A DNA stretch of 64,000 nucleotides from a virus: positions 28,305 to 92,304 of the IMG/VR virus record IMGVR_UViG_3300020442_000017, one strand, 5' to 3'. This document shows positions 31,906 to 40,278 of this stretch, one piece after another. Both the position numbers and the translations under genes were made by a program. The notes under the pieces are model-generated. The model had not been told where the DNA came from. It searched no databases and saw only the letters and a list, made by a program, of their open reading frames with translations. The stretch's first letter is position 1; each line of letters opens with the position of its first letter.

Positions 31906-33496
31906 AAATGTAGCCAAATCATTCTCATTTGAGGAACAGAGGCAAGAAATTAATTTACTTGCTGTAGATGTTGATAGCATCGCAACTAATATTGCTTCCA
32001 TGACCTTGGTTAATGAGAGTAATCCTAAGTTGGGTGCAAATCTAGATCTCAATAATAATAGTATCACAGGTACTGGTGATATTAATCATAATGGACAGTT
32101 AACTACTGGTAGCATCTTAACTTCTGCATCTCTCAATAATAAAGGATCCATTCAGTTTGGAACTGCGGATGCTTATTCTCTTGGGCACATGCCTAACAAT
32201 AGCAACTTTGCATTTTCACAACTACATGGCGGTAGTTACTTATTCTATACTAATGCTAGTACGATTCCACTTCAGATTGATCCAACATTAGTTGATGTCA
32301 ATGTAAACCTAGATGTTACTGGAACCATAACTGCATCTGGAACCATAACTGCATTGGGTGGTAATTCTACTTACTGGAATAATGCACATAGTTGGGGAGA
32401 TCATTCTTTAGCAGGATATTTAACATCAGAAACTCAATCTGATTGGAATGAATCTGATACTAGCAATCCAGCACATATTTTAAATAAACCAAATCTCTTT
32501 GATGGTACTTGGGGATCACTTTCTGGTAAACCAACATTTGCAACTGTTGCTACTAGTGGAGATTATAACGATTTATCCAATACACCTACACAAGCTAGTC
32601 AAGTTCAATCTAATTGGGGAGAAACAGATTCTAATAACGTTGCATTTATTAAGAACAAACCTACTATCCCAACTATCCCATCAAATGTTAGTGCCTTTAA
32701 TAATGATGTAGGATACAAAACCACAGATAACAACACAACATATACTTTAGATGCTGGAACGCATGGTGCTTCTGATGCAAAGTTAACGTTGCTTGGAAGT
32801 ACTTCTACTATTGATAATGTTATCTTAACTGCTGGAACTGGTATTGCTTTTAGCTCAATTGGCAGTGGTGGATTTACAATTTCAACTTCTTTAAGTATTG
32901 GAAATCTAACCGACGTTAATGTTTCTGGTGTCACCACAGGACAAGTATTGAAGTGGAGTGGAACTCAATGGGCTCCTGCTGATGACACTCAAGGATCTGG
33001 GGGAGGTGGTTTCTCTGGAGATTATAACGATCTAACTAACAAACCTACACTTTATACTAATAGTGATGTTAATGCTCATTTAAACACATCTACTGCTGGT
33101 ACAGGACAAATTTTAAGTTGGAATGGTAGTGATTATGACTGGGTAAATGATCAGCAAGGTGGTAGTGGTAGTGGTTCTAATTTAGAAAGTTTAAACGATG
33201 TTGCTTGGAGTGGTTTAAATCCCAATCCTCAAAATGGTCAAGTATTACAACACAATGGATCTAACTGGACAAATAACACATTAGATTTACCAGATAAGAT
33301 TGAAGATTTAAGTGATGTATCTAATGCAGCACCGCAGGATGGTCATATTTTGAGATGGGATGCTGGAAATAATGTTTGGTTACCAGGATCTGATGATATT
33401 GATTCTCTCTACACAAAGTTAAACGCAATAGGAAATGATGCCAGCATTACTACTGTTGCTGGGCTTAAGTCTGCTCTTGCAGCATTGAGTCGTTAA
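31895..33496 (+). CDS. Tail fibre-like protein (533 aa)
   Basis: The first 20 residues (VLRNVAKSFSFEEQRQEINL) match the start of the next gene (VLRNVPKTFSFEEQRIEINE), so both probably attach to the same socket. The body contains fibre modules: LNNNSITGTGDINHNGQL, SWGDHSLAGYLTS, SGDYNDLSNTPTQ, FSGDYNDLTNKPT and repeated GQVLKW/GQILSW beta-units. No lectin or collar domain is seen at its C-terminus. It is likely a proximal or medium fibre part. The DNA of the SGDYNDL unit is nearly identical to the copies in the next gene. Confidence 0.75.
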   Translation: MVLRNVAKSFSFEEQRQEINLLAVDVDSIATNIASMTLVNESNPKLGANLDLNNNSITGTGDINHNGQLTTGSILTSASLNNKGSIQFGTADAYSLGHMPNNSNFAFSQLHGGSYLFYTNASTIPLQIDPTLVDVNVNLDVTGTITASGTITALGGNSTYWNNAHSWGDHSLAGYLTSETQSDWNESDTSNPAHILNKPNLFDGTWGSLSGKPTFATVATSGDYNDLSNTPTQASQVQSNWGETDSNNVAFIKNKPTIPTIPSNVSAFNNDVGYKTTDNNTTYTLDAGTHGASDAKLTLLGSTSTIDNVILTAGTGIAFSSIGSGGFTISTSLSIGNLTDVNVSGVTTGQVLKWSGTQWAPADDTQGSGGGGFSGDYNDLTNKPTLYTNSDVNAHLNTSTAGTGQILSWNGSDYDWVNDQQGGSGSGSNLESLNDVAWSGLNPNPQNGQVLQHNGSNWTNNTLDLPDKIEDLSDVSNAAPQDGHILRWDAGNNVWLPGSDDIDSLYTKLNAIGNDASITTVAGLKSALAALSR

Positions 33497-33530
33497 AACT
33501 AAATATAATGATAGGATGATATAGTATCAA

Positions 33531-36500
33531 ATGGCAGTACTCAGAAATGTACCAAAGACGTTTTCTTTTGAAGAACAACGCATAGAAATTAATGAGATTG
33601 CACAAGATCTCTATTCACTTAGTAGTGGTAATTTAACACAGTTTTCTGTTACTGTTAGTGCTGCCAGTGGCAATGGTAATTTAACCTATGATAATACTAC
33701 TGGGGTATTTGATTACACGCCACCAAATATTTCATCTACTTTTTCTGGAGATTATAACGATCTAAGTAACAAACCTACACTATTCTCTGGAGATTATAAC
33801 GATCTAAGTAATAAACCTACACTATTCTCTGGATCCTATAATGATTTAAGTAACAAACCTACAATATTCTCTGGATCCTATAATGATTTAAGTAACAAAC
33901 CTACTATACCAATAACTTTAAATGATCTTAGTGATGTAGATGCAACAACTGGAGTAGCAAACGGTAAGATACTTAAGTATAATGGAAGTGGTTGGGAAGT
34001 AGCAGATGATCAATCAGGTGGTGGAGGATCTTCTTATACTAATTCTAATGTAGATACTCATCTGAATGTTAGTGGTGCTTCTTCAGGTCAAATCCTCAGT
34101 TGGAATGGATCTGACTATGTTTGGGTAGCAGATCAGACTGGTGGAGGTGGTAGTAGCAACGTATCAGCTATTAATGATCTAAGCGATGTTGTTATTAGCA
34201 ATAGTCCCACTGCTGGTCATGTAATTAAATGGGATCAAACTACTAGTAAGTGGACCAACCAACCAGATATGACTGGGCAAGGTGGATCTGATTATCAAAT
34301 TTATAATTTTACTGTAGATGTATCAAACTCATCATATTTTACGATAAGTGGTCATGATAGAGTGGGTGGTGTTAGTGGTAACAATCCTACTATCACTATG
34401 AATGAAGGTGATAGAATCAGATTTGCTGTATACAATAGTGGAACAAATCACACATTTGAGATTAGAGTAAGTGCTGGTGGTGCCGAAGTTAGCAATTCAG
34501 CTCCAACTAAAACTACTCATGGTGGGGGAGATTATATTGAATGGGCACCACAAGTTGCTAGTGGAGGATCTGCTGGATCATATGTTTATGAATGTGATAA
34601 CCACAGCAGTATGGTTGGGGTAATTACAGTTCGTCCTAGAAATACTATTAATGAATTTGATACTCTGCAAACTGTAACTGCGAGAGGTAGTACTACAACT
34701 AATGGAATAACACTTAGTACAAGTAATCTTATTCTAGATTCTGCTAATGATCAACGTGTTCAACATAATGTTAGTGGAGTAGAAAAATCTAAGATCATTT
34801 GGAGAAGCACTGGTGCTGTAGATTTCTATGCTTCAAATGGCATGAGTTTCTTTGCCACTAGTAATACATCTCCTAACAATAGAAGATTACAACTCCTTAC
34901 TGGTGGTGGTGTAATACTTGAATGGCAGAATAATACACGACTTGAAACTACTTCTACTGGTGTAACTATTAGTGGTGTTCTAACTGCTGGTGGTCTTACC
35001 TATCCAAACTCCAACGGAACTAGCGGCCAGGTCTTGTCTAGTGATGGCACAGGAAATGTAGCATGGTCTACGGTGTCTATTCCTGCTGCACAAGTTAATT
35101 CTGACTGGAGTGCTACATCAGGTCTTGCTGAAATTCTTAACAAACCATACCTTCCTACATTTTCAACTACCAATCCCTCTGATGGTCAGATTCTAACATG
35201 GAATGCAACCAGCAGTGAATGGCAACCTGATAATGTAAGTTCTGGTTCAGTCACTTCAATTAATGATATTGGTGATGTCAATGTTCCCAATCCTACAGAT
35301 GGACATGTTTTAAAGTGGAACGCTTCTACTAGTAAGTGGATTGCATCTGCTGATTTAACTGCAACTGGTGGTGCTGGTATTGCATTAGCAGATCTTTCTG
35401 TAACTACTAACTCAGCAGGTACAGCAGCATTAACATACAGTAATACAACTGGTGTATTCAGTTACACACCACCAGACCTTAGTGGATACTTAACATCACT
35501 TGGAGACGCTGCTGGTGTTACTACTGCTAAAATTTCTAATTGGGATGATGCGTACAGTTGGGGTGATCATAGTTTATCTGGATATGCAACACAAACCTTT
35601 GTCAACACTGCACTAACCAATTTAAACAATTGGGATACTGCATATGGTTGGGGTGATCATAGTGCTGCTGGATATCTAACATCATACACCGAAAATGATA
35701 CACTTTCTTCAGTAGTTGGTCGTGGAAATACAGCAACTGGTCCTATTACTATTGGTGGCAATGGATCTAGCGGTGGTGTAACTCTTAAGGATGGTAAGAT
35801 TGAAGTAAGAACAGGAACTGGAAATGTAGCAGCAATTGATCTTTATTGTGAGGTTAATAATGTACATAAGATTAGTATAAAAGCACCACCACATAGTAAC
35901 TTTAGTGGTAATATTGATTTTGTTTTACCTCCAAACGCAGGTACATCAGGAAAAGTTTTAAGCACTGACGGAACTGGAGTTACAAGTTGGGTAGACAGAT
36001 CAACGTTCTCTGGATCTTATAATGATCTAACTAATAAACCAACAATTCCATCTACTTTAGATCAATTAACTGATGTTAGTGTTGGAAGTGTTTCTGAAGG
36101 TGATTACTTAAAATATACTTCTTCTGGATGGACTCATGGAACTATTACTGAGTTTTCTGGTAACTATAATGATCTTTCAAATAAACCAACAATTCCAACC
36201 AATATTGGAGATCTATCAGATGTAGATTTTAGTGGTAGCACTACTGTTGGTTATGTTTTAAAATGGGATGGATCAGAGTGGTCACCTGCTCAGGATACAA
36301 ATTATCCAACTGGTGGTATTGCAGGATTAACTGATGTTGATTTTGATGGAGGTTCACCTAGTAATGATCAAGTATTAGTATATGATTCATCTACAAATAA
36401 ATGGAAGAATGAATCTCCAAGTTCTGGTGTACCATCTGGAACTATTGTTATGTACAATAGTGGTTCTGCCCCTTCTGGATGGGCTGTGTGCGATGGTACT

Positions 36501-37142
36501 AATGGAACGCCAGATTTAAGGGGTAGATTTGTCCTTGGTTCTGGTGGAAGTTATAGTGGAACTGGTGGTAGTGCTGATGCGGTAGTAGTATCACACTCAC
36601 ATAATAATAATGCTAGTTCTTCAACTCACAATGGTCACTCGCATGGTCAGGGAAATCTATCCACGTCTAATGAAGGAGGTCATTCACATAATGTGAATGC
36701 ATCTGGTGGTAGCAACACTGGAAATCAAAGTAATAATCATTACCATACTATCTCAGAAAACATAACAATCGGTGGTGGAAGTCACTCTCACAATATATCA
36801 ACTGGTGATGGAACAGATGATCAAGGTAATTCTGGTCCTAAAGATACTTCCGATTGGGAACCTGGATATAATAGGAGTACTAGTAATGTTGGCCATAATC
36901 ACAATTTCAACTTAACTGTGCCAACGCAGGGTATTAGTCAAAACCATACACATGCATTTAATGTTACTGTAAATGGTAATACAGATAATCAAGGTTCTCA
37001 TTCTCACAATGTAACTGGTAGTACTGGAAGTGATGGTAGTCATGACCACTCAATTAATGTTACTATTGGAAGTCAAGGAGAGAGTGGTACAGGTAAGAAT
37101 CTACCCCCATATTATGTACTTACGTATATCATGAAGTTGTGA
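33531..37142 (+). CDS. Tail fibre with embedded cupredoxin-like domain and collar/HxH tip (1203 aa)
   Basis: Order from the N-terminus: an attachment segment shared with the previous gene; four tandem 14-residue FSG(D/S)YNDLSNKPT(L/I) units (about 71-126); repeated GQILSWNGSDYVW beta-units; a cupredoxin-like domain (about 254-370) with H307, C355, H358 and M361; fibre modules with SWGDHSLSGYATQ; two further YNDL units; a phage tail collar domain (GTIVMYNSGSAPSGWAVCDG, then TPDLRGRFVLGSG, about 968-1005); and a His-rich C-terminus with nine HxH motifs resembling iron-threaded fibre tips of T4 gp37. Probably the receptor-binding or short tail fibre. Confidence 0.82.
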   Translation: MAVLRNVPKTFSFEEQRIEINEIAQDLYSLSSGNLTQFSVTVSAASGNGNLTYDNTTGVFDYTPPNISSTFSGDYNDLSNKPTLFSGDYNDLSNKPTLFSGSYNDLSNKPTIFSGSYNDLSNKPTIPITLNDLSDVDATTGVANGKILKYNGSGWEVADDQSGGGGSSYTNSNVDTHLNVSGASSGQILSWNGSDYVWVADQTGGGGSSNVSAINDLSDVVISNSPTAGHVIKWDQTTSKWTNQPDMTGQGGSDYQIYNFTVDVSNSSYFTISGHDRVGGVSGNNPTITMNEGDRIRFAVYNSGTNHTFEIRVSAGGAEVSNSAPTKTTHGGGDYIEWAPQVASGGSAGSYVYECDNHSSMVGVITVRPRNTINEFDTLQTVTARGSTTTNGITLSTSNLILDSANDQRVQHNVSGVEKSKIIWRSTGAVDFYASNGMSFFATSNTSPNNRRLQLLTGGGVILEWQNNTRLETTSTGVTISGVLTAGGLTYPNSNGTSGQVLSSDGTGNVAWSTVSIPAAQVNSDWSATSGLAEILNKPYLPTFSTTNPSDGQILTWNATSSEWQPDNVSSGSVTSINDIGDVNVPNPTDGHVLKWNASTSKWIASADLTATGGAGIALADLSVTTNSAGTAALTYSNTTGVFSYTPPDLSGYLTSLGDAAGVTTAKISNWDDAYSWGDHSLSGYATQTFVNTALTNLNNWDTAYGWGDHSAAGYLTSYTENDTLSSVVGRGNTATGPITIGGNGSSGGVTLKDGKIEVRTGTGNVAAIDLYCEVNNVHKISIKAPPHSNFSGNIDFVLPPNAGTSGKVLSTDGTGVTSWVDRSTFSGSYNDLTNKPTIPSTLDQLTDVSVGSVSEGDYLKYTSSGWTHGTITEFSGNYNDLSNKPTIPTNIGDLSDVDFSGSTTVGYVLKWDGSEWSPAQDTNYPTGGIAGLTDVDFDGGSPSNDQVLVYDSSTNKWKNESPSSGVPSGTIVMYNSGSAPSGWAVCDGTNGTPDLRGRFVLGSGGSYSGTGGSADAVVVSHSHNNNASSSTHNGHSHGQGNLSTSNEGGHSHNVNASGGSNTGNQSNNHYHTISENITIGGGSHSHNISTGDGTDDQGNSGPKDTSDWEPGYNRSTSNVGHNHNFNLTVPTQGISQNHTHAFNVTVNGNTDNQGSHSHNVTGSTGSDGSHDHSINVTIGSQGESGTGKNLPPYYVLTYIMKL
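33741..33908 (+). repeat. Four tandem 42-bp repeats within the fibre gene
   Basis: Each 42-bp unit encodes FSG(D/S)YNDLSNKPT(L/I). The first two and last two copies form near-identical pairs. Related units occur at about 32560 and 33010 in the neighbouring gene and at about 36008 and 36157 in this gene. Confidence 0.85.
34290..34638 (+). other. Cupredoxin-like domain inside the fibre gene
   Basis: The segment of about 116 residues has a beta-sandwich pattern starting YNFTVDVSNSSYFTISGHD. It ends with YVYECDNHSSMVGVITV, the classic loop of blue copper proteins with Cys, His and Met ligands (C355-x2-H358-x2-M361, the spacing of amicyanin). The upstream His is H307 (TNHTFEIR), 48 residues before the Cys, close to the plastocyanin separation. 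It is in frame with the fibre on both sides. Confidence 0.8.
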
Positions 37143-37190
37143 TTGATCTAAATATGTTCACAACTATACACTAAACTGGATACTGCATTT

Positions 37191-37415
37191 ATGACTGATT
37201 CAGCTTTTAGTAATGGTGGAGATGACTATACAGAATTCCATCTTACTATTAACATCCACGATGTTAGATTATTACATTATAGTGTTACCGAGGCAATAAA
37301 AATCTGGCCAGGTTCTCCTGCACGTCCTGCTGAAGAACAAGAACAACTTTGGCACGTAAGGGACGAATTAGTAAAAATGTTACTGGAGCATCAATTTATG
37401 ATTGCTGAAGACTAG
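37191..37415 (+). CDS. Hypothetical protein (74 aa)
   Basis: A small alpha/beta protein (DDYTEFHLTINIHDVRLLHY, then AIKIWPG) with an acidic C-terminus (DELVKMLLEHQF). It is placed between the fibre and a set of small adaptor genes, so possibly virion-related. No family recognised. The stop is one base ahead of a late promoter. Confidence 0.6.
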   Translation: MTDSAFSNGGDDYTEFHLTINIHDVRLLHYSVTEAIKIWPGSPARPAEEQEQLWHVRDELVKMLLEHQFMIAED

Positions 37416-37423
37416 TATAAATA
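37416..37423 (+). promoter_or_regulatory. Late promoter TATAAATA
   Basis: Exact late consensus, 28 bases before ATG 37452. Confidence 0.75.
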
Positions 37424-37451
37424 TTAGTACACATTATTCTTATTGATAATT

Positions 37452-37649
37452 ATGGACGCAGCAAGTCTGAGAAAAGAATTTGAAAAACAAATTGAAGAAG
37501 CAGATCAAAAAATTGAAGCTGCTGAAAGGAGTTTGACACAACTCAAAGAATATAGAATTAAATTAGCTGGTGGAATGGAAACTCTTGAATTGCTTGCAAG
37601 TAATGAAGAGCAAAAAGCACCAGAACCTCCAGCACCTCCAGCTGAATAA
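37452..37649 (+). CDS. Small coiled-coil protein with proline-rich tail (65 aa)
   Basis: I chose ATG 37452 over an upstream in-frame TTG (37443). The protein is one long amphipathic helix (LRKEFEKQIEEADQKIEAAE, then LTQLKEYRIKLAGGMETLEL) ending EPPAPPAE. It is probably an oligomeric structural or scaffolding peptide. A late promoter lies immediately upstream. Confidence 0.65.
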   Translation: MDAASLRKEFEKQIEEADQKIEAAERSLTQLKEYRIKLAGGMETLELLASNEEQKAPEPPAPPAE

Positions 37650-37652
37650 ATA
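37645..37652 (+). promoter_or_regulatory. Late-promoter-like element (AATAAATA)
   Basis: Seven of eight positions match TATAAATA; it overlaps the previous stop, 22 bases before ATG 37675. Confidence 0.4.
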
Positions 37653-37674
37653 AAAAATAGTCTAGGTTATATAA

Positions 37675-38010
37675 ATGGCAGCAATCCCCTTAAATCTATT
37701 GATGGAAAAAGGAACGGATTTTGATGCCACCTTTAATATCCAGAATGAAGATAACACAACTCCATTAAATTTGACTGGTTATTCAGCGGCGGCAAAGATG
37801 CGTCGTAGTTATTACGCTACGACTGCGACAGATTTTGTTGTTGAGTTTGTTGATCGGTATAATGGTATTTTGAAGATTAGTCTAAGTAACGCAAATACTG
37901 CTGGATTAGATCCAAGACGATATGTGTATGATATTGTTCTTACTTCTCCTCAGGATATAAAGACGAGAGTTATAGAAGGTATTATTGAAGTAACGCCAGG
38001 AGTTACATAA
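37675..38010 (+). CDS. Virion structural protein, Ig-like/baseplate adaptor type (111 aa)
   Basis: The pattern (LLMEKGTDFDATFNIQNEDN, LNLTGYSAAAKMRRSYYATT, RYVYDIVLTSPQDIKTRVIE) is that of small beta-sandwich phage proteins in which an LxGYxAxxxMR strand recurs in tail adaptors of many Caudoviricetes. The stop shares a base with the following start (TAATG). A minor baseplate or fibre adaptor role is inferred; direct function is unknown. Confidence 0.65.
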   Translation: MAAIPLNLLMEKGTDFDATFNIQNEDNTTPLNLTGYSAAAKMRRSYYATTATDFVVEFVDRYNGILKISLSNANTAGLDPRRYVYDIVLTSPQDIKTRVIEGIIEVTPGVT

Positions 38011-38735
38011 TGCCAAAGTATAACGTATCTGTAAAGTCTTCTAATTATCAGGTTCTTTCAGAACCTCAGAAGAAGTATAATGTGGGAGTCAATTATGAGA
38101 TTCCCAGTAAATACCTTCAATATGGTAATGAGATACTTAATGTATCCAGTTGGGTATTCAATGGAACCAATGTAGGATTTCCCCTAATTGATCCTGATGG
38201 AGATCCATACACACCAGCAAATGATCAACAATTAATTGTTGCGATTAATGGTTTAATTCAAGTACCTGGAATTGATTATACGGTAAGTGGAACAGATATT
38301 ATTTTTACAACTGCTCCAAATGCTGGCGATACTGTATATGTTGTAGGTCTTTCTACAACTGCTGATCTCACAAGAACAATTAACTTTGTTGTTGATGCTG
38401 GATCAGCTCCTATGTCTTCTGGTATTAAAGGGGACATGACACTAGACGTGACTGGAAAGATTGAGTCATGGACAGTTATTGCAGATCAAGAAGGTCAAAT
38501 TCAATTTGATATTAAAAAAGTTGATTATGCAAATTTTCCAAATTTCTCATCTATCTGTGGAACAGAACGTCCTACTTTAGGAAACATTTCAGCAGGTACA
38601 GAACAGAGGATAAATAGAAATACTACAATTACAACATGGAATTCAGCATTGAATGCTGGAGACATTTTACAGTTTGAAATTGTGTATGCACTAAATATAC
38701 AAAGGTGCGTAGTATCATTGAAACTCGCACTCTAA
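38010..38735 (+). CDS. Fibre-like structural protein (241 aa)
   Basis: It is coupled to the previous gene. An internal element (LIVAINGLIQVPGIDYTVSG, then DIIFTTAPNAGDTVYVVGL) is the repeated beta-unit of phage fibre and tail-spike N-termini, and appears three times in the 2802-residue protein. The C-terminal half (about residues 125-241) is another beta domain with SWTVIADQEGQIQFDIKK. It is probably a small fibre or head/tail decoration protein. Confidence 0.65.
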   Translation: MPKYNVSVKSSNYQVLSEPQKKYNVGVNYEIPSKYLQYGNEILNVSSWVFNGTNVGFPLIDPDGDPYTPANDQQLIVAINGLIQVPGIDYTVSGTDIIFTTAPNAGDTVYVVGLSTTADLTRTINFVVDAGSAPMSSGIKGDMTLDVTGKIESWTVIADQEGQIQFDIKKVDYANFPNFSSICGTERPTLGNISAGTEQRINRNTTITTWNSALNAGDILQFEIVYALNIQRCVVSLKLAL

Positions 38736-38741
38736 CAATAT

Positions 38742-38749
38742 TATAAATA
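38742..38749 (+). promoter_or_regulatory. Late promoter TATAAATA
   Basis: Exact late consensus, 37 bases before ATG 38787. Confidence 0.75.
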
Positions 38750-38786
38750 AGTTCATATAGGAAGAAAACACGAGGAGATACTTTAG

Positions 38787-40199
38787 ATGGCACTTCTAGT
38801 CACAGACCAGGGTGAAATTGATTCACTCCGTACTTTATTGAATTCAACGCATACCATTCCAAGGAATTTGGTGTTGAAGTTATACACTAGTAATACTACT
38901 CCTGGCGAGTCAGATGTTCCCTCATCTGCCAATTACTACGAACCATATAATGCAACTAACGCAAGCGGATATGGATCAGCAGCTACTACTGGATACCCAG
39001 AGGTAATTAATAATCGCACAGAGGAAAACCAAGACTTTACTAATCAGTATGGTATCCTCTTAAATGGTAACCGTTGGACTGTATCTACTACAGTTTCTGC
39101 TGTTGCTACTACAAATGCCACTGGTACTGCTGGCACTTATCAGATTGCTGTTGATGATACTGCCGACATCAAAAAAGGTGACTATGCCGAAGGTGCTGGT
39201 ATCCCTGCAAACACTTATGTTGTTGATATCCAAGGTCTGGATCTAGAACTAAGTCAGCAGTTGACTGCTGATATGACTTCTGTCGCAACAAACTTTGGTA
39301 GAGGACGTTCTACCGCTTCCTATCCTGAACAAGTATTCACCTTTGACGATGCTGCTGGTAACGTATATGGTTACTATCTGTCACGTGCAAACAACATGCC
39401 TGTTACATTACAGGGTGTTGCTGATGGTGGATCAGTTGCTGCTGGTACTACAATCAATAAGACAGGTTGTAAAGGAGTTATCGGTAACAACTACATCAAT
39501 CTCCTTGACATTACTCTAAGTAGAACTGCTACTGGTACAAGTGGCACCTTTGAGATGACCGTTAACGATGCTGCTGATGTTGTAAAAGGTCAGCGTGTTA
39601 CTGGTACAGGTGTTGCTGCTGAAACACGTGTTGTTGGCGTTGCTGGTACACAAGTTTACATTGATAAAGCACTAACTGGTGCTCTATCTACAACTGCTGT
39701 TGAGTTTAAAGTTAATGTTGCAGAGAATCTAACCGCTGGTATGGCAGTTTCTCAGACAGCAACTCCAAATGGTGTTGCTGCAAGCACAACTATCGTTGGT
39801 ATTGACTATAAGACACTCACTGGTGAGATTGGTCCTCGTGTCTATCTCAGCGAATCTTTGATTGATAACATTCAGGTATCTAATGGTAACGATCAAGTCA
39901 AGTTTGATTTCTCTGTTGTAACAACAGATCCTGGTGGTACTGCTGTTGATCACGAACTCAATCCTGGCGATGTTATCTACATTGCTGGCGGTACAACCAA
40001 TTCCATTACTGACGCACATTACACTGTGTTTGAAACACCAACTTCAAGCACATTCACCACAACTCCTGCTCTACAGGGTACTGGTGATGCGACTCTCTAT
40101 TCCAGCATCTTCTTTGCTGAGAGATTTACAAATGGTCCATACGCTATTCAAAACAAGGGTGACCAAATTAAGGTTACACTAAACGTCAGCCTAGACTGA
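38787..40199 (+). CDS. Virion structural protein with internal repeats (470 aa)
   Basis: The N-terminal 110 residues (LLVTDQGEIDSLRTLLNSTH, then NLVLKLYTSNTTPGESDV) look like a folded head common to cyanophage virion proteins. Then come at least three repeats of about 60-70 residues of the form T(Y/F)xxxVxDxADxxKGxxxxGxGxxxxTxVVxxxG (near residues 112, 254 and 313). A C-terminal domain follows. A late promoter lies upstream and a terminator downstream, so it forms a single-gene late unit, as expected for an abundant particle protein. Confidence 0.7.
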   Translation: MALLVTDQGEIDSLRTLLNSTHTIPRNLVLKLYTSNTTPGESDVPSSANYYEPYNATNASGYGSAATTGYPEVINNRTEENQDFTNQYGILLNGNRWTVSTTVSAVATTNATGTAGTYQIAVDDTADIKKGDYAEGAGIPANTYVVDIQGLDLELSQQLTADMTSVATNFGRGRSTASYPEQVFTFDDAAGNVYGYYLSRANNMPVTLQGVADGGSVAAGTTINKTGCKGVIGNNYINLLDITLSRTATGTSGTFEMTVNDAADVVKGQRVTGTGVAAETRVVGVAGTQVYIDKALTGALSTTAVEFKVNVAENLTAGMAVSQTATPNGVAASTTIVGIDYKTLTGEIGPRVYLSESLIDNIQVSNGNDQVKFDFSVVTTDPGGTAVDHELNPGDVIYIAGGTTNSITDAHYTVFETPTSSTFTTTPALQGTGDATLYSSIFFAERFTNGPYAIQNKGDQIKVTLNVSLD

Positions 40200-40239
40200 T
40201 CATATATATTAGAGACCCAATCTTTAATTGTCGTTTTGT

Positions 40240-40267
40240 GGGGGTTGCGTTTTGCAATCCCCTTTTT
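40240..40267 (+). terminator. Rho-independent terminator
   Basis: GGGGGTTGC (40240-40248) pairs with GCAATCCCC (40254-40262) with one G-T wobble, then a five-T run. It separates two large structural units and ends 12 bases before ATG 40279. Confidence 0.75.
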
Positions 40268-40278
40268 AATGCTGCGTT

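Noticed and set aside
33504-33509. TATAAT before the 33531 fibre gene as a promoter
   Set aside because: Only the hexamer matches, in a very A+T-rich gap and without TG extension or -35; too weak to list.
33741-33908. CRISPR-like regular 42-bp repeats
   Set aside because: The units are back-to-back without spacers and encode an in-frame fibre motif.
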